In this document: positions 1 through 7,787 of the stretch, piece after piece
Numbering within the stretch: the stretch's first letter is position 1
How the letters are laid out: each line of letters opens with the position of its first letter
Assembly: GCA_963922585.1 (NCBI GenBank)
Contig: CAWUIK010000002.1
Location: 21,227 to 85,226 of the forward strand
Source: Parvicella sp963922585
GTDB taxonomy: Bacteria; Bacteroidota; Bacteroidia; Flavobacteriales_D; Parvicellaceae
Reading direction: 5' to 3'
Length of the DNA: 64,000 nucleotides
The notes under the pieces: model-generated
What the model was told of the DNA's origin: nothing
The model's input: the letters and a program-made list of their open reading frames with translations, nothing else
Database searches by the model: none
Position numbers and translations under genes: made by a program

Positions 1-304
1 TTGCAAAAACCTCATTAGGAACATATTCACCTTTAGAATTTATTTGCCCTTCTTCAAGTTCTTTGATACTTTTAACCTGATATTTTGGAATGGAAATTTC
101 ACCCCTATCTTTTGTTAGTACAAGTACCTCTTTTGCATCTTGAGAAATAATAGTTCCCATAAAAAAATTACCGTCAACCGTTTCAATTATATAAGTTTTC
201 TCATCTTTTACATAAGACGTTGAGTCTGTTTGAGCGTAATTTTTAGTAGTTATAAAACTTGTTAAAATAACTATAAAAAAGATTTTTAAATGTTGAGTAA
301 GCAT
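1..304 (-). CDS. Partial secreted protein, unknown function (C-terminus outside window)
   Basis: The reading frame starts at an ATG (304-302) and runs off the left edge, so only about 101 residues are visible. The N-terminus has a Lys-poor hydrophobic stretch ending in YAQ, a plausible Sec signal peptide. The mature part contains 'DGNFFMGTIISQDAKEV' followed by 'GEISIPKYQVKSIKEL', a small beta-rich pattern I associate with uncharacterised Bacteroidota secreted proteins. No catalytic motif is visible. Function unknown. Confidence 0.6.
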   Translation of the reverse strand, partial: MLTQHLKIFFIVILTSFITTKNYAQTDSTSYVKDEKTYIIETVDGNFFMGTIISQDAKEVLVLTKDRGEISIPKYQVKSIKELEEGQINSKGEYVPNEVFA

Positions 305-453
305 AATCTAATGTATTTATGTTAGTATAAATGTAGGATAATAATTAGAAAATAAATAAAAAATAAGTAATTGAAATAAAGTTTCGGAGGAACCAGGGAC
401 TTATAATTTATTTTTAATAATATCAATTAAAAATTCAAAAAGCTTTATAAAAT

Positions 454-484
454 AAAAAAGAGAGTAATTATTACTCTCTTTTTT
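454..484. terminator. Perfect 14-bp hairpin terminator after tRNA-Phe
   Basis: Arms 454-467 and 471-484 are perfectly complementary around a 3-base loop. Each strand ends in a T run, so the hairpin can terminate in both directions. It sits just past the 3' end of the minus-strand tRNA-Phe. Confidence 0.75.
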
Positions 485-485
485 G

Positions 486-558
<73 letters not shown>

Positions 559-574
559 AGCCTTAATCGGGGTG

Positions 575-582
575 CAAATATA
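575..582 (-). promoter_or_regulatory. -7 promoter element TATATTTG for tRNA-Phe
   Basis: Matches the Bacteroidota -7 consensus TAnnTTTG. It lies 16 bases upstream of the mature tRNA 5' end. No convincing TTG -33 box is seen at the usual distance. Confidence 0.55.
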
Positions 583-717
583 ATAGTTATTTTTATATTA
601 CCATATTTTATGACAAAAAAATCAGTTTTTTTTAAAATTGATGTTTTAATGGGCTGATATTCTTTAGAATTAAAAGAATATCAACTAATTTAGCAGAATA
701 ATATGATTAGTATTTAG

Positions 718-1503
718 ATGTCATTTAACGGTAAAGTAGTTTGGATTACAGGAGCCAGTTCAGGAATTGGGGAGGCTTTGGCATTACAGTTATCTGAATT
801 GGGAGCCAAAATAGTGCTTTCTGCTAGAAATCTAGAAGCGCTTGAAAATGTTTCTAAAAGGTGTAAAAACGAAACATTTATTGTTCCGTTGGATTTGTCT
901 GAAAGTGAAGCCTTGAATTTCAAGGTAAATGATGTAATTTCACATTTTGGAAAAATAGATATTCTTATTAATAACGGAGGAATTTCACAAAGGGGAACAG
1001 CATCAGAAACCCCTATCGAAGTTGATAGGAAAATCATGGAAGTTAATTATTTTGGCAACATTGCCCTTACTAAAGCAGTACTCCCCTACTTTCATAAACA
1101 ACAAGAAGGGAAAATTGTAATCATAAGTAGTCTTTCTGGTAAATTTGGTTTTTTTCTTCGCAGCGCTTATGCTGCTAGTAAATTTGCATTAGTAGGATTT
1201 TATGAAAGTTTGAGATTAGAAGAAGAAAAAAACAATATTTCAGTACATCTTGTTTTTCCGGGTTTAATTAAGACAAATATTTCTCAAAACGCTATTAATA
1301 GCGAAGGTAACGCACATGGAAAACTAGATGAAAAACAAAATAAAGGAATTTCTCCAGAACTTTGTGCTGAAAAACTTATAAAAGGCATAAAGAATAACAA
1401 AAATGATATTTATATTGGTGGCAAAGAAATGTTGGCATTAAAGATTCAACGATTTTTTCCTAATTGGTTTCATAAAATTATAAAAAAACAAGATGCTACC
1501 TAA
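718..1503 (+). CDS. SDR family NAD(P)-dependent oxidoreductase
   Basis: A 261-residue classical short-chain dehydrogenase. The N-terminal Rossmann cofactor motif TGASSGIG is at residues 11-18, NNGG follows near residue 90, and the catalytic Ser...Tyr-x-x-x-Lys is seen as 'SSLSGKFGFFLRSAYAASK' around residues 140-160. Length is normal for the family. The C-terminus resembles DHRS7-type members, but the substrate cannot be told. The next gene overlaps its end by 11 bases, which suggests one transcript. It is probably cytoplasmic or peripheral to the membrane. Confidence 0.9.
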   Translation: MSFNGKVVWITGASSGIGEALALQLSELGAKIVLSARNLEALENVSKRCKNETFIVPLDLSESEALNFKVNDVISHFGKIDILINNGGISQRGTASETPIEVDRKIMEVNYFGNIALTKAVLPYFHKQQEGKIVIISSLSGKFGFFLRSAYAASKFALVGFYESLRLEEEKNNISVHLVFPGLIKTNISQNAINSEGNAHGKLDEKQNKGISPELCAEKLIKGIKNNKNDIYIGGKEMLALKIQRFFPNWFHKIIKKQDAT

Positions 1504-1921
1504 ATTCAAATACATAGTTGTAAGTTTAATAATTTTATTTTCATGCACGGCCACTTCAAAAACAAAAAAAGAATTAAAAGAAAATAAAGTATTTCAACAG
1601 GAAAACATTGATGATGACATTAAAATTAATGAATATACAGGTCAAATAGTTTCCGAAAACTTCACCAATAAAGGAGGAAAAGCATATTCAAATATACAAG
1701 ATTTGTATTTTCAAATCAAGAATGGTGAAAGATATTTTATAAAATTTGAGAATTCAGTTCTAAGTTTTAAAGAAGCTACTTCATTAATTGGAAAAGACCT
1801 AAAAATAAAAGCGAAAATTATCGAAGGACTTTGGGATGTTCCTGACGATAAACCTCAATATGCACAGAGCAGAATGGGTTTCTATATTATAATTGAAAGT
1901 TATGAGATAATAAATGAATAA
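1493..1921 (+). CDS. Small lipoprotein, unknown function
   Basis: A 142-residue protein with a short basic N-terminus, a hydrophobic stretch and the lipobox LFSC (Cys at about residue 18), so it should be a lipidated envelope protein. The mature part begins with a Lys-rich linker. A compact domain follows with 'YTGQIVSENFTNKGGKAYSN' and 'SLIGKDLKIKAKIIEGLWD', which reads like an OB-fold-like small beta domain. That is inference only. The start overlaps the SDR gene by 11 bases, so translation is probably coupled. Confidence 0.75.
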   Translation: MLPKFKYIVVSLIILFSCTATSKTKKELKENKVFQQENIDDDIKINEYTGQIVSENFTNKGGKAYSNIQDLYFQIKNGERYFIKFENSVLSFKEATSLIGKDLKIKAKIIEGLWDVPDDKPQYAQSRMGFYIIIESYEIINE

Positions 1922-1956
1922 CTTATCACGTTAAATAAAAACTACTTCCAATAATT

Positions 1957-2886
1957 ATGAAACATATTATCTTAATAATCTGCATTTTAGTTTTAGGTAA
2001 ATTCCTTTCATAAGACCCTATATTTTTTAATAATCAACAAAACAGAATCTACCTTAATCCTGCACATACAGGTCTTGTAGAAAGTTTTTCGCTTGGTATT
2101 AATTATAGAAATCAATGGCCAGAACTTTCTGGAAGTTATAAAACATTGACTACCGAAGTAAACCAATATTTGGGTAAAGGAAACGGAATAAGTTTTACAT
2201 TCATGCACGATGATGCAGCGAACACAATAGTTAAAAATGAATATGCCCTTGGCTATGGTCATCTTTTTAATTTTAAAGAAACTCACAACATAAGTATAGG
2301 CATTCAAGTTGCCTACTTTCAGAAATATATTGACATAAATAAACTAACTTTTGGGAATATGATAGATCCAAGAAGGGGATTTGTTTATCCTATAGACTGT
2401 AACAGTCAATTGAGTGATAGAAAGGCTAATGTAGATTTAAATTTCGGAATTTTGTATTATAATAAAGTTCTGTTTGGAGGGTTTACGGTAAAACATATAA
2501 ACCAACCGGATCAATCTCTCATTTTTATAAATAATGAAAAATCAGGTTTGCCGATTCAGTTTTCAGGTCAATTTGGAGCAAAAATAAAAGTTAAAGATAT
2601 TCTTCAAATCATTCCAACTGCTGTATATTACAATCAAAACACTTTCCAAGCATTAAACTTACTAGTAACCACTAAATTTAGAGAAATCCAATTAGATATG
2701 GGTTATTCAGATGGAAACGGAATTATAATTGGCGCAGGTGCTAATTTCCAAAAAGTTTCATTTGGATATTATTATCAAAAGTCTGATAGGCTAAATTTAG
2801 GCAGTATAGTATCAACACATGAAGTAAGAGTGTTTTTTAAAACACAGGCCTTTAGTAAAGAGAATAGTAATTTCTTTGATTTTTAA
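1957..2886 (+). pseudogene. PorP/SprF family T9SS-associated protein, interrupted by in-frame TAA
   Basis: From the ATG at 1957 the frame encodes a signal-peptide-like start (MKHIILIICILVLGKFLS), then TAA at 2011-2013, then immediately continues in the same frame to 2886. After the stop comes 'DPIFFNNQQNRIYLNPAHTG', then 'INYRNQWPELSGSYKT' and beta-barrel-like strands to a C-terminal aromatic residue. Together these are the hallmarks of PorP/SprF outer-membrane proteins linked to type IX secretion and gliding. Family members normally read ...(S/A)QDP at this point, so the stop looks like a single CAA-to-TAA change. An ATG at 2146 would give only a 246-residue fragment without a signal peptide. 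The gene is either dead, read through, or a sequencing error. Confidence 0.8.
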
Positions 2887-2891
2887 TATAA

Positions 2892-4241
2892 TTAAATCAC
2901 CATACAAGCGGCAACAGTTGCATTAGTCGCTTCATCTATCAAAATAAAACTTCCAGTATTTCTGTTACGAGAGTATTTATCTACAAATAAAGGAACAGTA
3001 GTTCTAATGGTGATTCTAGCAATATCGTTCATCTTAATTTCCTTATCATCCTCCATTCTATGAAGTGTATTGATGTTTAACTTATATGTAATGTTTTTGA
3101 TTACACATCTTGCATCTCTAGAAGTATGTTTAATATGGTATTTTCCATTCATCTGCATTGGTGAATTTCCAAGCCAACACATCATGGCTTCAAGATCTTG
3201 AGTGCTCTCTGGTTTATTGTTGGGTCTTACAATCATATCTCCCCTACTGATGTCAATTTCATCTTCCAGTCTAATGGTTACAGACATTGGAGCAAATGCT
3301 TCTTCTAATTCACCATCCATTGTATCTATAGCTGCAATTTTGGATGTAAAGCCAGAAGGTAAAGCCAAAACTTCGTCTCCTTTTTTGAAAACACCACCCG
3401 CTACCCTACCAGCAAAACCTCTATAATCTGGAAATTCTGCAGATTGAGGACGAATCACACTTTGAACAGGAAATCTACAATCAATATGATTGTGGTCCGA
3501 AGCAATATGTACATTTTCTAAAGCATGTAAAAGAGTGCTTCCTTGATACCAATCCATATTTTCTGAACGATTCACAACATTATCTCCTAATAATGCGCTC
3601 ATTGGTATAAACCTCACATCTTTTGTTTCTAATTTTGAACTAAAATCCTCTAAAGTCCTTTTAATTTCTTCATATTTTTCTTTAGAGAAATCTACCAAGT
3701 CCATCTTGTTTATACAGTATACAATATGTGGAATTCCCAACATAGAAGCAATAAAAGAATGTCGGCAAGTTTGTTCCACAATTCCATAACGTGCGTCTAC
3801 TAAAATAATCGCTAAATTAGCGGTAGAAGCCCCTGTTATCATATTCCTTGTATATTGAATATGCCCAGGTGTATCAGCTATTATAAACTTTCTCTTTGGT
3901 GTTGCAAAGTATCTGTATGCCACATCTATCGTGATTCCTTGTTCTCTTTCAGCTCTCAAGCCGTCAGTAAGCAAAGCCAAGTTGACGCGCTCATCTCCTT
4001 TTTTCTCACTTGCTAATTCAATAGCTTCCATTTGATCTTCAAAGATTGATTTGGAGTCATATAAAAGCCTTCCAATAAGAGTGCTTTTACCATCATCGAC
4101 ACTTCCAGCGGTTGTGAACCTAAGTAAGTCCATATCTAAATAACTATTATGTTCGATGGTTGATGGTTGATGGTTGATGGTTGATGTCAGATGGTTGACG
4201 GTTGATGTTTTATGTGGGATGTTGTTATTTTCGTTTTTCAT
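2892..4241 (-). CDS. cysN: Sulfate adenylyltransferase subunit 1 (GTPase, CysN)
   Basis: This is the GTPase subunit of ATP sulfurylase, which with CysD makes adenosine 5'-phosphosulfate from sulfate and ATP. Visible motifs are Walker A GSVDDGKST, switch II DTPGH, the guanine-specificity motif NKMD, and the EF-Tu-like domain 2/3 C-terminus. The conserved core begins at 'SYLDMDLLRFTTAGSVDD'. The ATG at 4241 is chosen because it lies 4 bases after the upstream gene's stop and keeps the usual YLDM lead-in. An alternative start is the Met of MDLLRF at 4133. Between the two starts the protein has an abnormal stretch rich in STINHQP that is encoded by a 7-bp DNA repeat. No APS kinase domain is fused; cysC is separate in the same operon. 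Confidence 0.93.
   Translation of the reverse strand: MKNENNNIPHKTSTVNHLTSTINHQPSTIEHNSYLDMDLLRFTTAGSVDDGKSTLIGRLLYDSKSIFEDQMEAIELASEKKGDERVNLALLTDGLRAEREQGITIDVAYRYFATPKRKFIIADTPGHIQYTRNMITGASTANLAIILVDARYGIVEQTCRHSFIASMLGIPHIVYCINKMDLVDFSKEKYEEIKRTLEDFSSKLETKDVRFIPMSALLGDNVVNRSENMDWYQGSTLLHALENVHIASDHNHIDCRFPVQSVIRPQSAEFPDYRGFAGRVAGGVFKKGDEVLALPSGFTSKIAAIDTMDGELEEAFAPMSVTIRLEDEIDISRGDMIVRPNNKPESTQDLEAMMCWLGNSPMQMNGKYHIKHTSRDARCVIKNITYKLNINTLHRMEDDKEIKMNDIARITIRTTVPLFVDKYSRNRNTGSFILIDEATNATVAACMVI
4155..4224. repeat. Tandem 7-bp array (GATGGTT)n inside the 5' end of cysN
   Basis: Read on the plus strand, 4155-4182 is four perfect GATGGTT units. Then come GATGTCA, GATGGTT, GACGGTT and GATGTTT (4183-4210), followed by two degenerate units to 4224. 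On the minus strand the array is read as N-terminal codons of CysN. A 7-bp unit has no stop in any of its three phases, so the array stays open, but gain or loss of one unit would shift the frame relative to the ATG at 4241. Confidence 0.85.
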
Positions 4242-4245
4242 TGTC

Positions 4246-4602
4246 TTATAATTTTTGTTGAGCAGATTTTTTGATTGCAATGAAAATCTTCCGCAATTCA
4301 ATCGCTTCTATAATTTGATTATCTATTTTGTTATTCTTTTTGTATAATTCCTTTATTATTCTTAGCCAATAAACTGACTCTCTGGTTTCTTTTGACACAA
4401 TAGCTATTTTATGAATAAAATCTTTTGTACTTTCTGCAGCCTATGACTCTTCATAATTTACTCCAACTGAAGTCGAACATCTTACCAATTGTTTTAGTGT
4501 GACAGCATATATTGGATTATAATCTAACTCGTTTAGTAATTTTATAGTATTAACACCAAACATAAAAGTTCTTTCCAATAGGTCTTCTGTCTTTTTATTC
4601 AT
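4246..4602 (-). pseudogene. Four-helix-bundle protein (S23/IVP-like), interrupted by TAG
   Basis: The ATG at 4602 opens a 118-codon frame to a TAA at 4246. It is broken once by TAG at codon 54 (4443-4441). The two halves read 'RCSTSVGVNYEES' before the stop and 'AAESTKDFIHKIAIVSKETRESVYWL' after it. This is the recognisable core of the short four-helix-bundle family related to 23S rRNA intervening-sequence proteins (also the fold of Avd). Relatives usually have Gln at the broken codon, so a CAG-to-TAG change is likely. The gene sits between cysD and cysN, is flanked on both sides by 7-bp repeat arrays, and its stop is 4 bases from the cysN start. It looks like an insertion into the operon. 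Confidence 0.8.
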
Positions 4603-4624
4603 TTCTAAAAGTGTTATATTTCAT

Positions 4625-4659
4625 TTCCATCGAACATCTCCCATCACGCATTAAACATC
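4625..4659 (-). repeat. Five-unit 7-bp array just after cysD
   Basis: Read on the minus strand, five consecutive 7-base units follow in register: GATGTTT, AATGCGT, GATGGGA, GATGTTC, GATGGAA. The first unit begins inside the cysD stop codon. The array separates cysD from the inserted four-helix-bundle gene and belongs to the same repeat family as the array in cysN. Confidence 0.75.
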
Positions 4660-5563
4660 AAAAATACCCCTCTTTCTTTCTATCTTCCATTGCAGCCTCA
4701 CTTCTTTTATCATCAGAGCGACCTCCTCTTTCTGTAACTCTAGTAGATGAGACTTCTTCTATAATTTCTTCTAAAGTACTTGCGTTACTTGCTACTGCTC
4801 CTGTACATGTTGCATCTCCAATTGTCCTAAACCTAACGACCATATCTTTTACTTCTTCAGACTCTTTAGTTTCTACAAAGTCAGTTTTTCCCATTATGAT
4901 TCCGTCTCTCACAAAACATTTTCTTGTATGAGAAAAGTATATAGAAGGTATTTCAATTTTCTCAGCCAAAATATATTGCCAAACGTCCATTTCTGTCCAG
5001 TTGGAAATTGGGAAAACTCTAAAATGTTCTCCCATTTGTTTTTTACCATTAAAGATATTCCATAGTTCAGGTCTTTGGTTTTTTGGATCCCATTGTCCAA
5101 ATTCATCTCTGTGAGAAAAGAATCGCTCTTTTGCCCTAGCTTTTTCTTCATCTCTTCTTGCACCACCCATAGCACAATCAAATTTATTATCTTCGATAGC
5201 ATCTAAAAGTGTAGTTGTTTGTAATTTATTTCTACTAGCATTAAATCCTCTTTCTTCCACTACCCTACCCTGTTTAATAGAATCTTCAACTGATGCAATA
5301 ATCAATTTTACACCTGATTTTGCAATGGCTTCATCTCTAAAGTTTATCGTTTCCGGGAAATTATGTCCAGTATCAACATGCATTAATGGGAAAGGAACTT
5401 TGGCAGGATAAAATGCTTTTTTAGCAAGATGAAAACAGACTATTGAGTCTTTACCACCAGAAAATAATAAAACAGGGTTTTCAAATTGTGCAGCAACTTC
5501 TCTTATGATAAATATAGCTTCTGCTTCTAATTCCTTTAAATGTGTTAAGTTATAATTACTCAT
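4658..5563 (-). CDS. cysD: Sulfate adenylyltransferase subunit 2 (CysD)
   Basis: The 301-residue catalytic PP-loop subunit of ATP sulfurylase, partner of CysN in sulfate activation. The PP-loop motif SGGKDS is at residues 35-40. Family signatures HVDTGHNFPE, 'MGGARRDEEKARAKERFFSHRD' (shortened here) and NWTEMDVW follow, and the C-terminus has the usual GGRSDD-KKEGYF ending. Length is normal. It overlaps cysC by 8 bases, so the two are co-translated. The operon order is cysC-cysD-(inserted gene)-cysN. Confidence 0.96.
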   Translation of the reverse strand: MSNYNLTHLKELEAEAIFIIREVAAQFENPVLLFSGGKDSIVCFHLAKKAFYPAKVPFPLMHVDTGHNFPETINFRDEAIAKSGVKLIIASVEDSIKQGRVVEERGFNASRNKLQTTTLLDAIEDNKFDCAMGGARRDEEKARAKERFFSHRDEFGQWDPKNQRPELWNIFNGKKQMGEHFRVFPISNWTEMDVWQYILAEKIEIPSIYFSHTRKCFVRDGIIMGKTDFVETKESEEVKDMVVRFRTIGDATCTGAVASNASTLEEIIEEVSSTRVTERGGRSDDKRSEAAMEDRKKEGYF

Positions 5564-6170
5564 TTTTTAATGTAATTTTTTCTAGTATATACTTTAATAA
5601 AATTTCTCCGCTCTCTTCGATAGTTTGATCAACTGTTTTAATAATGATATTTGCTTTATCTGGCACTTCAAAAGGAGCGTCAATTCCTGTAAAGTTCTTT
5701 ATTTCACCTTTTCTAGCTTTTGCATATAGACCCTTTACATCTCTTTTTTCACAAATTTCAATGGGTGTATCAATAAAAACTTCAATAAAATCATCTTCAC
5801 CTATAATATTTCTCGATTGATTTCGAATTTCGTTAGTTGGACTTACAAATGAATTTATAGTAATAATTCCACAATTCAGAAATAATTTTGATACTTCGGC
5901 AATTCTTCTGATGTTTTCGGTTCTGTCTGCTTCGCTAAATCCTAAATTGTTATTAATTCCAGTTCTAACATTATCTCCATCTAAAACTTGCGTTAAAAAT
6001 CCTTTTTCGTGGAGATGTCTTTCTAAATATTTAGCAATAGTTGTTTTACCAGACCCAGAAAGTCCAGACATCCAAATCACCTTACTTTTTTGATTCAAAA
6101 GCTTCTCTTTATCTTGTCTTTGAAGTAATTCGTCAAAAACAGAGTAGATATTATTATTCTCTTCTTTCAT
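5556..6170 (-). CDS. cysC: Adenylyl-sulfate kinase (CysC)
   Basis: Phosphorylates APS to PAPS, the sulfate donor for assimilation or sulfation. About 204 residues with P-loop GLSGSGKT at residues 36-43, 'LDGDNVRTGINNNLGFS' and the downstream 'FIEVFIDTPIEICEKRDVKGLY' substrate region. The ATG at 6170 is preferred over a TTG at 6182, because the latter would lie inside the TATATTTG promoter element. It is the first gene of the sulfate-activation operon. No cysH or sulfite reductase is present nearby, so the use made of PAPS is not shown here. Confidence 0.95.
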   Translation of the reverse strand: MKEENNNIYSVFDELLQRQDKEKLLNQKSKVIWMSGLSGSGKTTIAKYLERHLHEKGFLTQVLDGDNVRTGINNNLGFSEADRTENIRRIAEVSKLFLNCGIITINSFVSPTNEIRNQSRNIIGEDDFIEVFIDTPIEICEKRDVKGLYAKARKGEIKNFTGIDAPFEVPDKANIIIKTVDQTIEESGEILLKYILEKITLKNE

Positions 6171-6179
6171 AAGAAGGTG

Positions 6180-6213
6180 CAAATATATATCAAAATGATT
6201 TATAAATCTACAA
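6180..6213 (-). promoter_or_regulatory. Promoter of the cysC-cysD-cysN operon
   Basis: The minus strand has TTG (6213-6211), a 23-base spacer and TATATTTG (6187-6180), which fits the Bacteroidota TTG/TAnnTTTG pattern. The ATG of cysC begins only 9 bases after the -7 box, so the transcript would have almost no leader. Confidence 0.6.
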
Positions 6214-6277
6214 GATTGGTAGAGATTTATTTTTTGACTTGAAAAAACATTTTTAGTTTTATGTTATTGTATATTTA

Positions 6278-6439
6278 TATAAAAGTATAAATAAACATAA
6301 ACATAAAAAAACATATTTATAAAAGTACAAAAGTATAAAAACATTAATATATAAAAATATAATAATATAAAAGTATGATAGTATAATAGTATAATAGTAA
6401 AAATGCATGCTTATATAAATAATTTAAAATACTTTTATA
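6278..6439. repeat. AT-rich iteron-like region upstream of parA
   Basis: The 11-base motif TATAAAAGTAT occurs at 6278-6288 and 6366-6376, with one mismatch at 6318-6328, and inverted at 6429-6439. The second exact copy runs into an 8-bp tandem array at 6372-6403 (AGTATGAT, AGTATAAT, AGTATAAT, AGTAAAAA). The whole gap from 6188 to 6527 is almost pure A/T and holds no gene. Direct and inverted copies in front of a ParA-type gene fit an operator or centromere-like site. That role is inference. Confidence 0.65.
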
Positions 6440-6527
6440 TATATGTAGAATTCAACATTTATCTGTTTATAGTTTTATTTTATAATATTAAAGCTTATTT
6501 ATACATTTGTCTAAAAATATAAATATA

Positions 6528-7199
6528 GTGGGACAAGTTTTAACAATAGCAAACCAAAAAGGAGGTTGTGGAAAAAGTACTTCTACAACATTTTTTGCAA
6601 ATGCTCTTCATAGTAGAGGATATAAAGTTCTTCTTATTGATAGTGATTACCAAAGATCAATATTCAAAATGAGAGAGGCAGAACTGGAGAATGACGAATC
6701 TATAGATCGCAAAAGTTTATATCCTGTGGCATACTATCCTGCCAATCAAGTAGGGGAGGTTATAGAAAAAGAACAAAAAAATTATGACTTTATTTTTTGT
6801 GATATTCCAGGAAATATTACAGATAAAAGTGTAATAGGAATCTTATCTATGACTGATTTACTTGTAATTCTCCATGATGCGAACAGTGTAGGTATTGCTT
6901 CAACATTAGACTTTATCGATAATGTAAAAACAGGGGTGATTGACATAGTAACCAAACTAGGGTTTGATCCACCAAAAGTAGTGAATCTTATAGCAAGATT
7001 AAACGAAAGTTTAAGACTTCATAAAATGTTTTTAAATGCAAAAGAAAACGTTTCTGAATTTCCTTGGTTTGAACACCATATAAGAGATTTACAATCAACT
7101 TTTGGGGACATGAGCACCATTTATCCATACAATCATTCAAAGTATAATTACGAATTTGATTTAGTTATTAATGAATTGTTAGATTTTTTAAAACCTTAA
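6528..7199 (+). CDS. ParA-family (MinD/ParA/Soj) ATPase, orphan
   Basis: About 223 residues from a GTG start at 6528, giving MGQVLTIANQKGGCGKST, the usual ParA N-terminus with a deviant Walker A (KGGCGKST). A TTG at 6507 would add seven residues. A Walker A'-region Asp (LLIDSDYQRS) and Walker B 'YDFIFCDIPG' follow. There is no N-terminal helix-turn-helix, so it is a short 'type Ib-like' ParA. It is followed 3 bases later by a small basic protein and preceded by AT-rich repeats, the usual layout of a partition cassette. No replication or conjugation genes lie nearby. Possible roles are a remnant of an integrated element, a conjugative-transposon TraA relative, or a chromosomal positioning system. 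Confidence 0.88.
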   Translation: MGQVLTIANQKGGCGKSTSTTFFANALHSRGYKVLLIDSDYQRSIFKMREAELENDESIDRKSLYPVAYYPANQVGEVIEKEQKNYDFIFCDIPGNITDKSVIGILSMTDLLVILHDANSVGIASTLDFIDNVKTGVIDIVTKLGFDPPKVVNLIARLNESLRLHKMFLNAKENVSEFPWFEHHIRDLQSTFGDMSTIYPYNHSKYNYEFDLVINELLDFLKP

Positions 7200-7202
7200 T
7201 TT

Positions 7203-7685
7203 ATGGCTAAGAAAATAAATACTGCTCTTTTAAATAATTTGAGTAAAAGAAAAAAACCTACCTCAGATGTTAATAAGGCCATTGCCGAACTACATAATGT
7301 AGATGAAAATCACAATAGAATTATTGATGAAATGTCTACCGAAGAAGCCATAGCTTTTATTAAATCTCAAAGTCATGAAGGTTCAAAACCTTCAGAAAAA
7401 GAACCCAAAAAAGTTATAGAAAATCCAAAGAGTAGGGTAGAGAACAAACTTCACAAAATGATATTAGATAGAAAACAAAAAACTGATACACCTTCCACCT
7501 TTGCTGTTTCTCTTCAAATGATACCAGAAGACTATAAATTATTCAATGAATTGAAAAATAAAATGAAACTCGATAAAGGTGTAATGCTTTCTGCTAAATT
7601 ATTTGTTCATCTTTGTGTAGATGCTTTTGCGGATAAATATAAAAATGAATTATCTGAATTGGGAGTTGAGAATTATGAACATTAA
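7203..7685 (+). CDS. Small basic protein, putative RHH-type partner of ParA
   Basis: 160 residues, not recognised as a named family. The N-terminal 90 residues are Lys-rich and look disordered. The C-terminal part, about residues 98-145, reads beta strand 'FAVSLQMI', helix 'PEDYKLFNELKNKM', then a second helix 'KGVMLSAKLFVHLCVDAF', which matches the ribbon-helix-helix pattern of small DNA-binding partners such as ParG, and also resembles DUF3408/TraB-like proteins paired with TraA in Bacteroidota conjugative elements. It starts 3 bases after parA, so the two form one operon. Inferred role: binds the repeats upstream of parA. Confidence 0.65.
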   Translation: MAKKINTALLNNLSKRKKPTSDVNKAIAELHNVDENHNRIIDEMSTEEAIAFIKSQSHEGSKPSEKEPKKVIENPKSRVENKLHKMILDRKQKTDTPSTFAVSLQMIPEDYKLFNELKNKMKLDKGVMLSAKLFVHLCVDAFADKYKNELSELGVENYEH

Positions 7686-7736
7686 ACAAAGGTTGAAAAG
7701 TAATAGAGAAATCTATAACGAATTATGAAAACAAAA

Positions 7737-7763
7737 AAAAGCTACTCCAATAGAGTAGCTTTT
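7737..7763. terminator. Bidirectional terminator between parA operon and dnaK
   Basis: A perfect 11-bp inverted repeat: arms 7737-7747 (AAAAGCTACTC) and 7753-7763 around a 5-base loop, with A and T tracts on both sides. It lies between convergent genes and can serve both. Confidence 0.85.
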
Positions 7764-7787
7764 CTATTATTAAATATTAATGAATTT

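Noticed and set aside
1957..4602. Idea that TAA/TAG are reassigned to Gln because two genes carry stops at Gln positions
   Set aside because: TAA, TAG and TGA end many intact genes here at the expected place (for example hemC TAA, the 59189 lipoprotein TAG), so general reassignment is excluded.
4611..4931. Plus-strand frame of 106 codons over cysD
   Set aside because: It is the opposite-strand shadow of a clearly conserved gene.
6188..6527. Possible replication origin before parA
   Set aside because: There are iteron-like repeats but no replication initiator gene or DnaA-box cluster that I can see; a parA operator or centromere-like site is the simpler reading.
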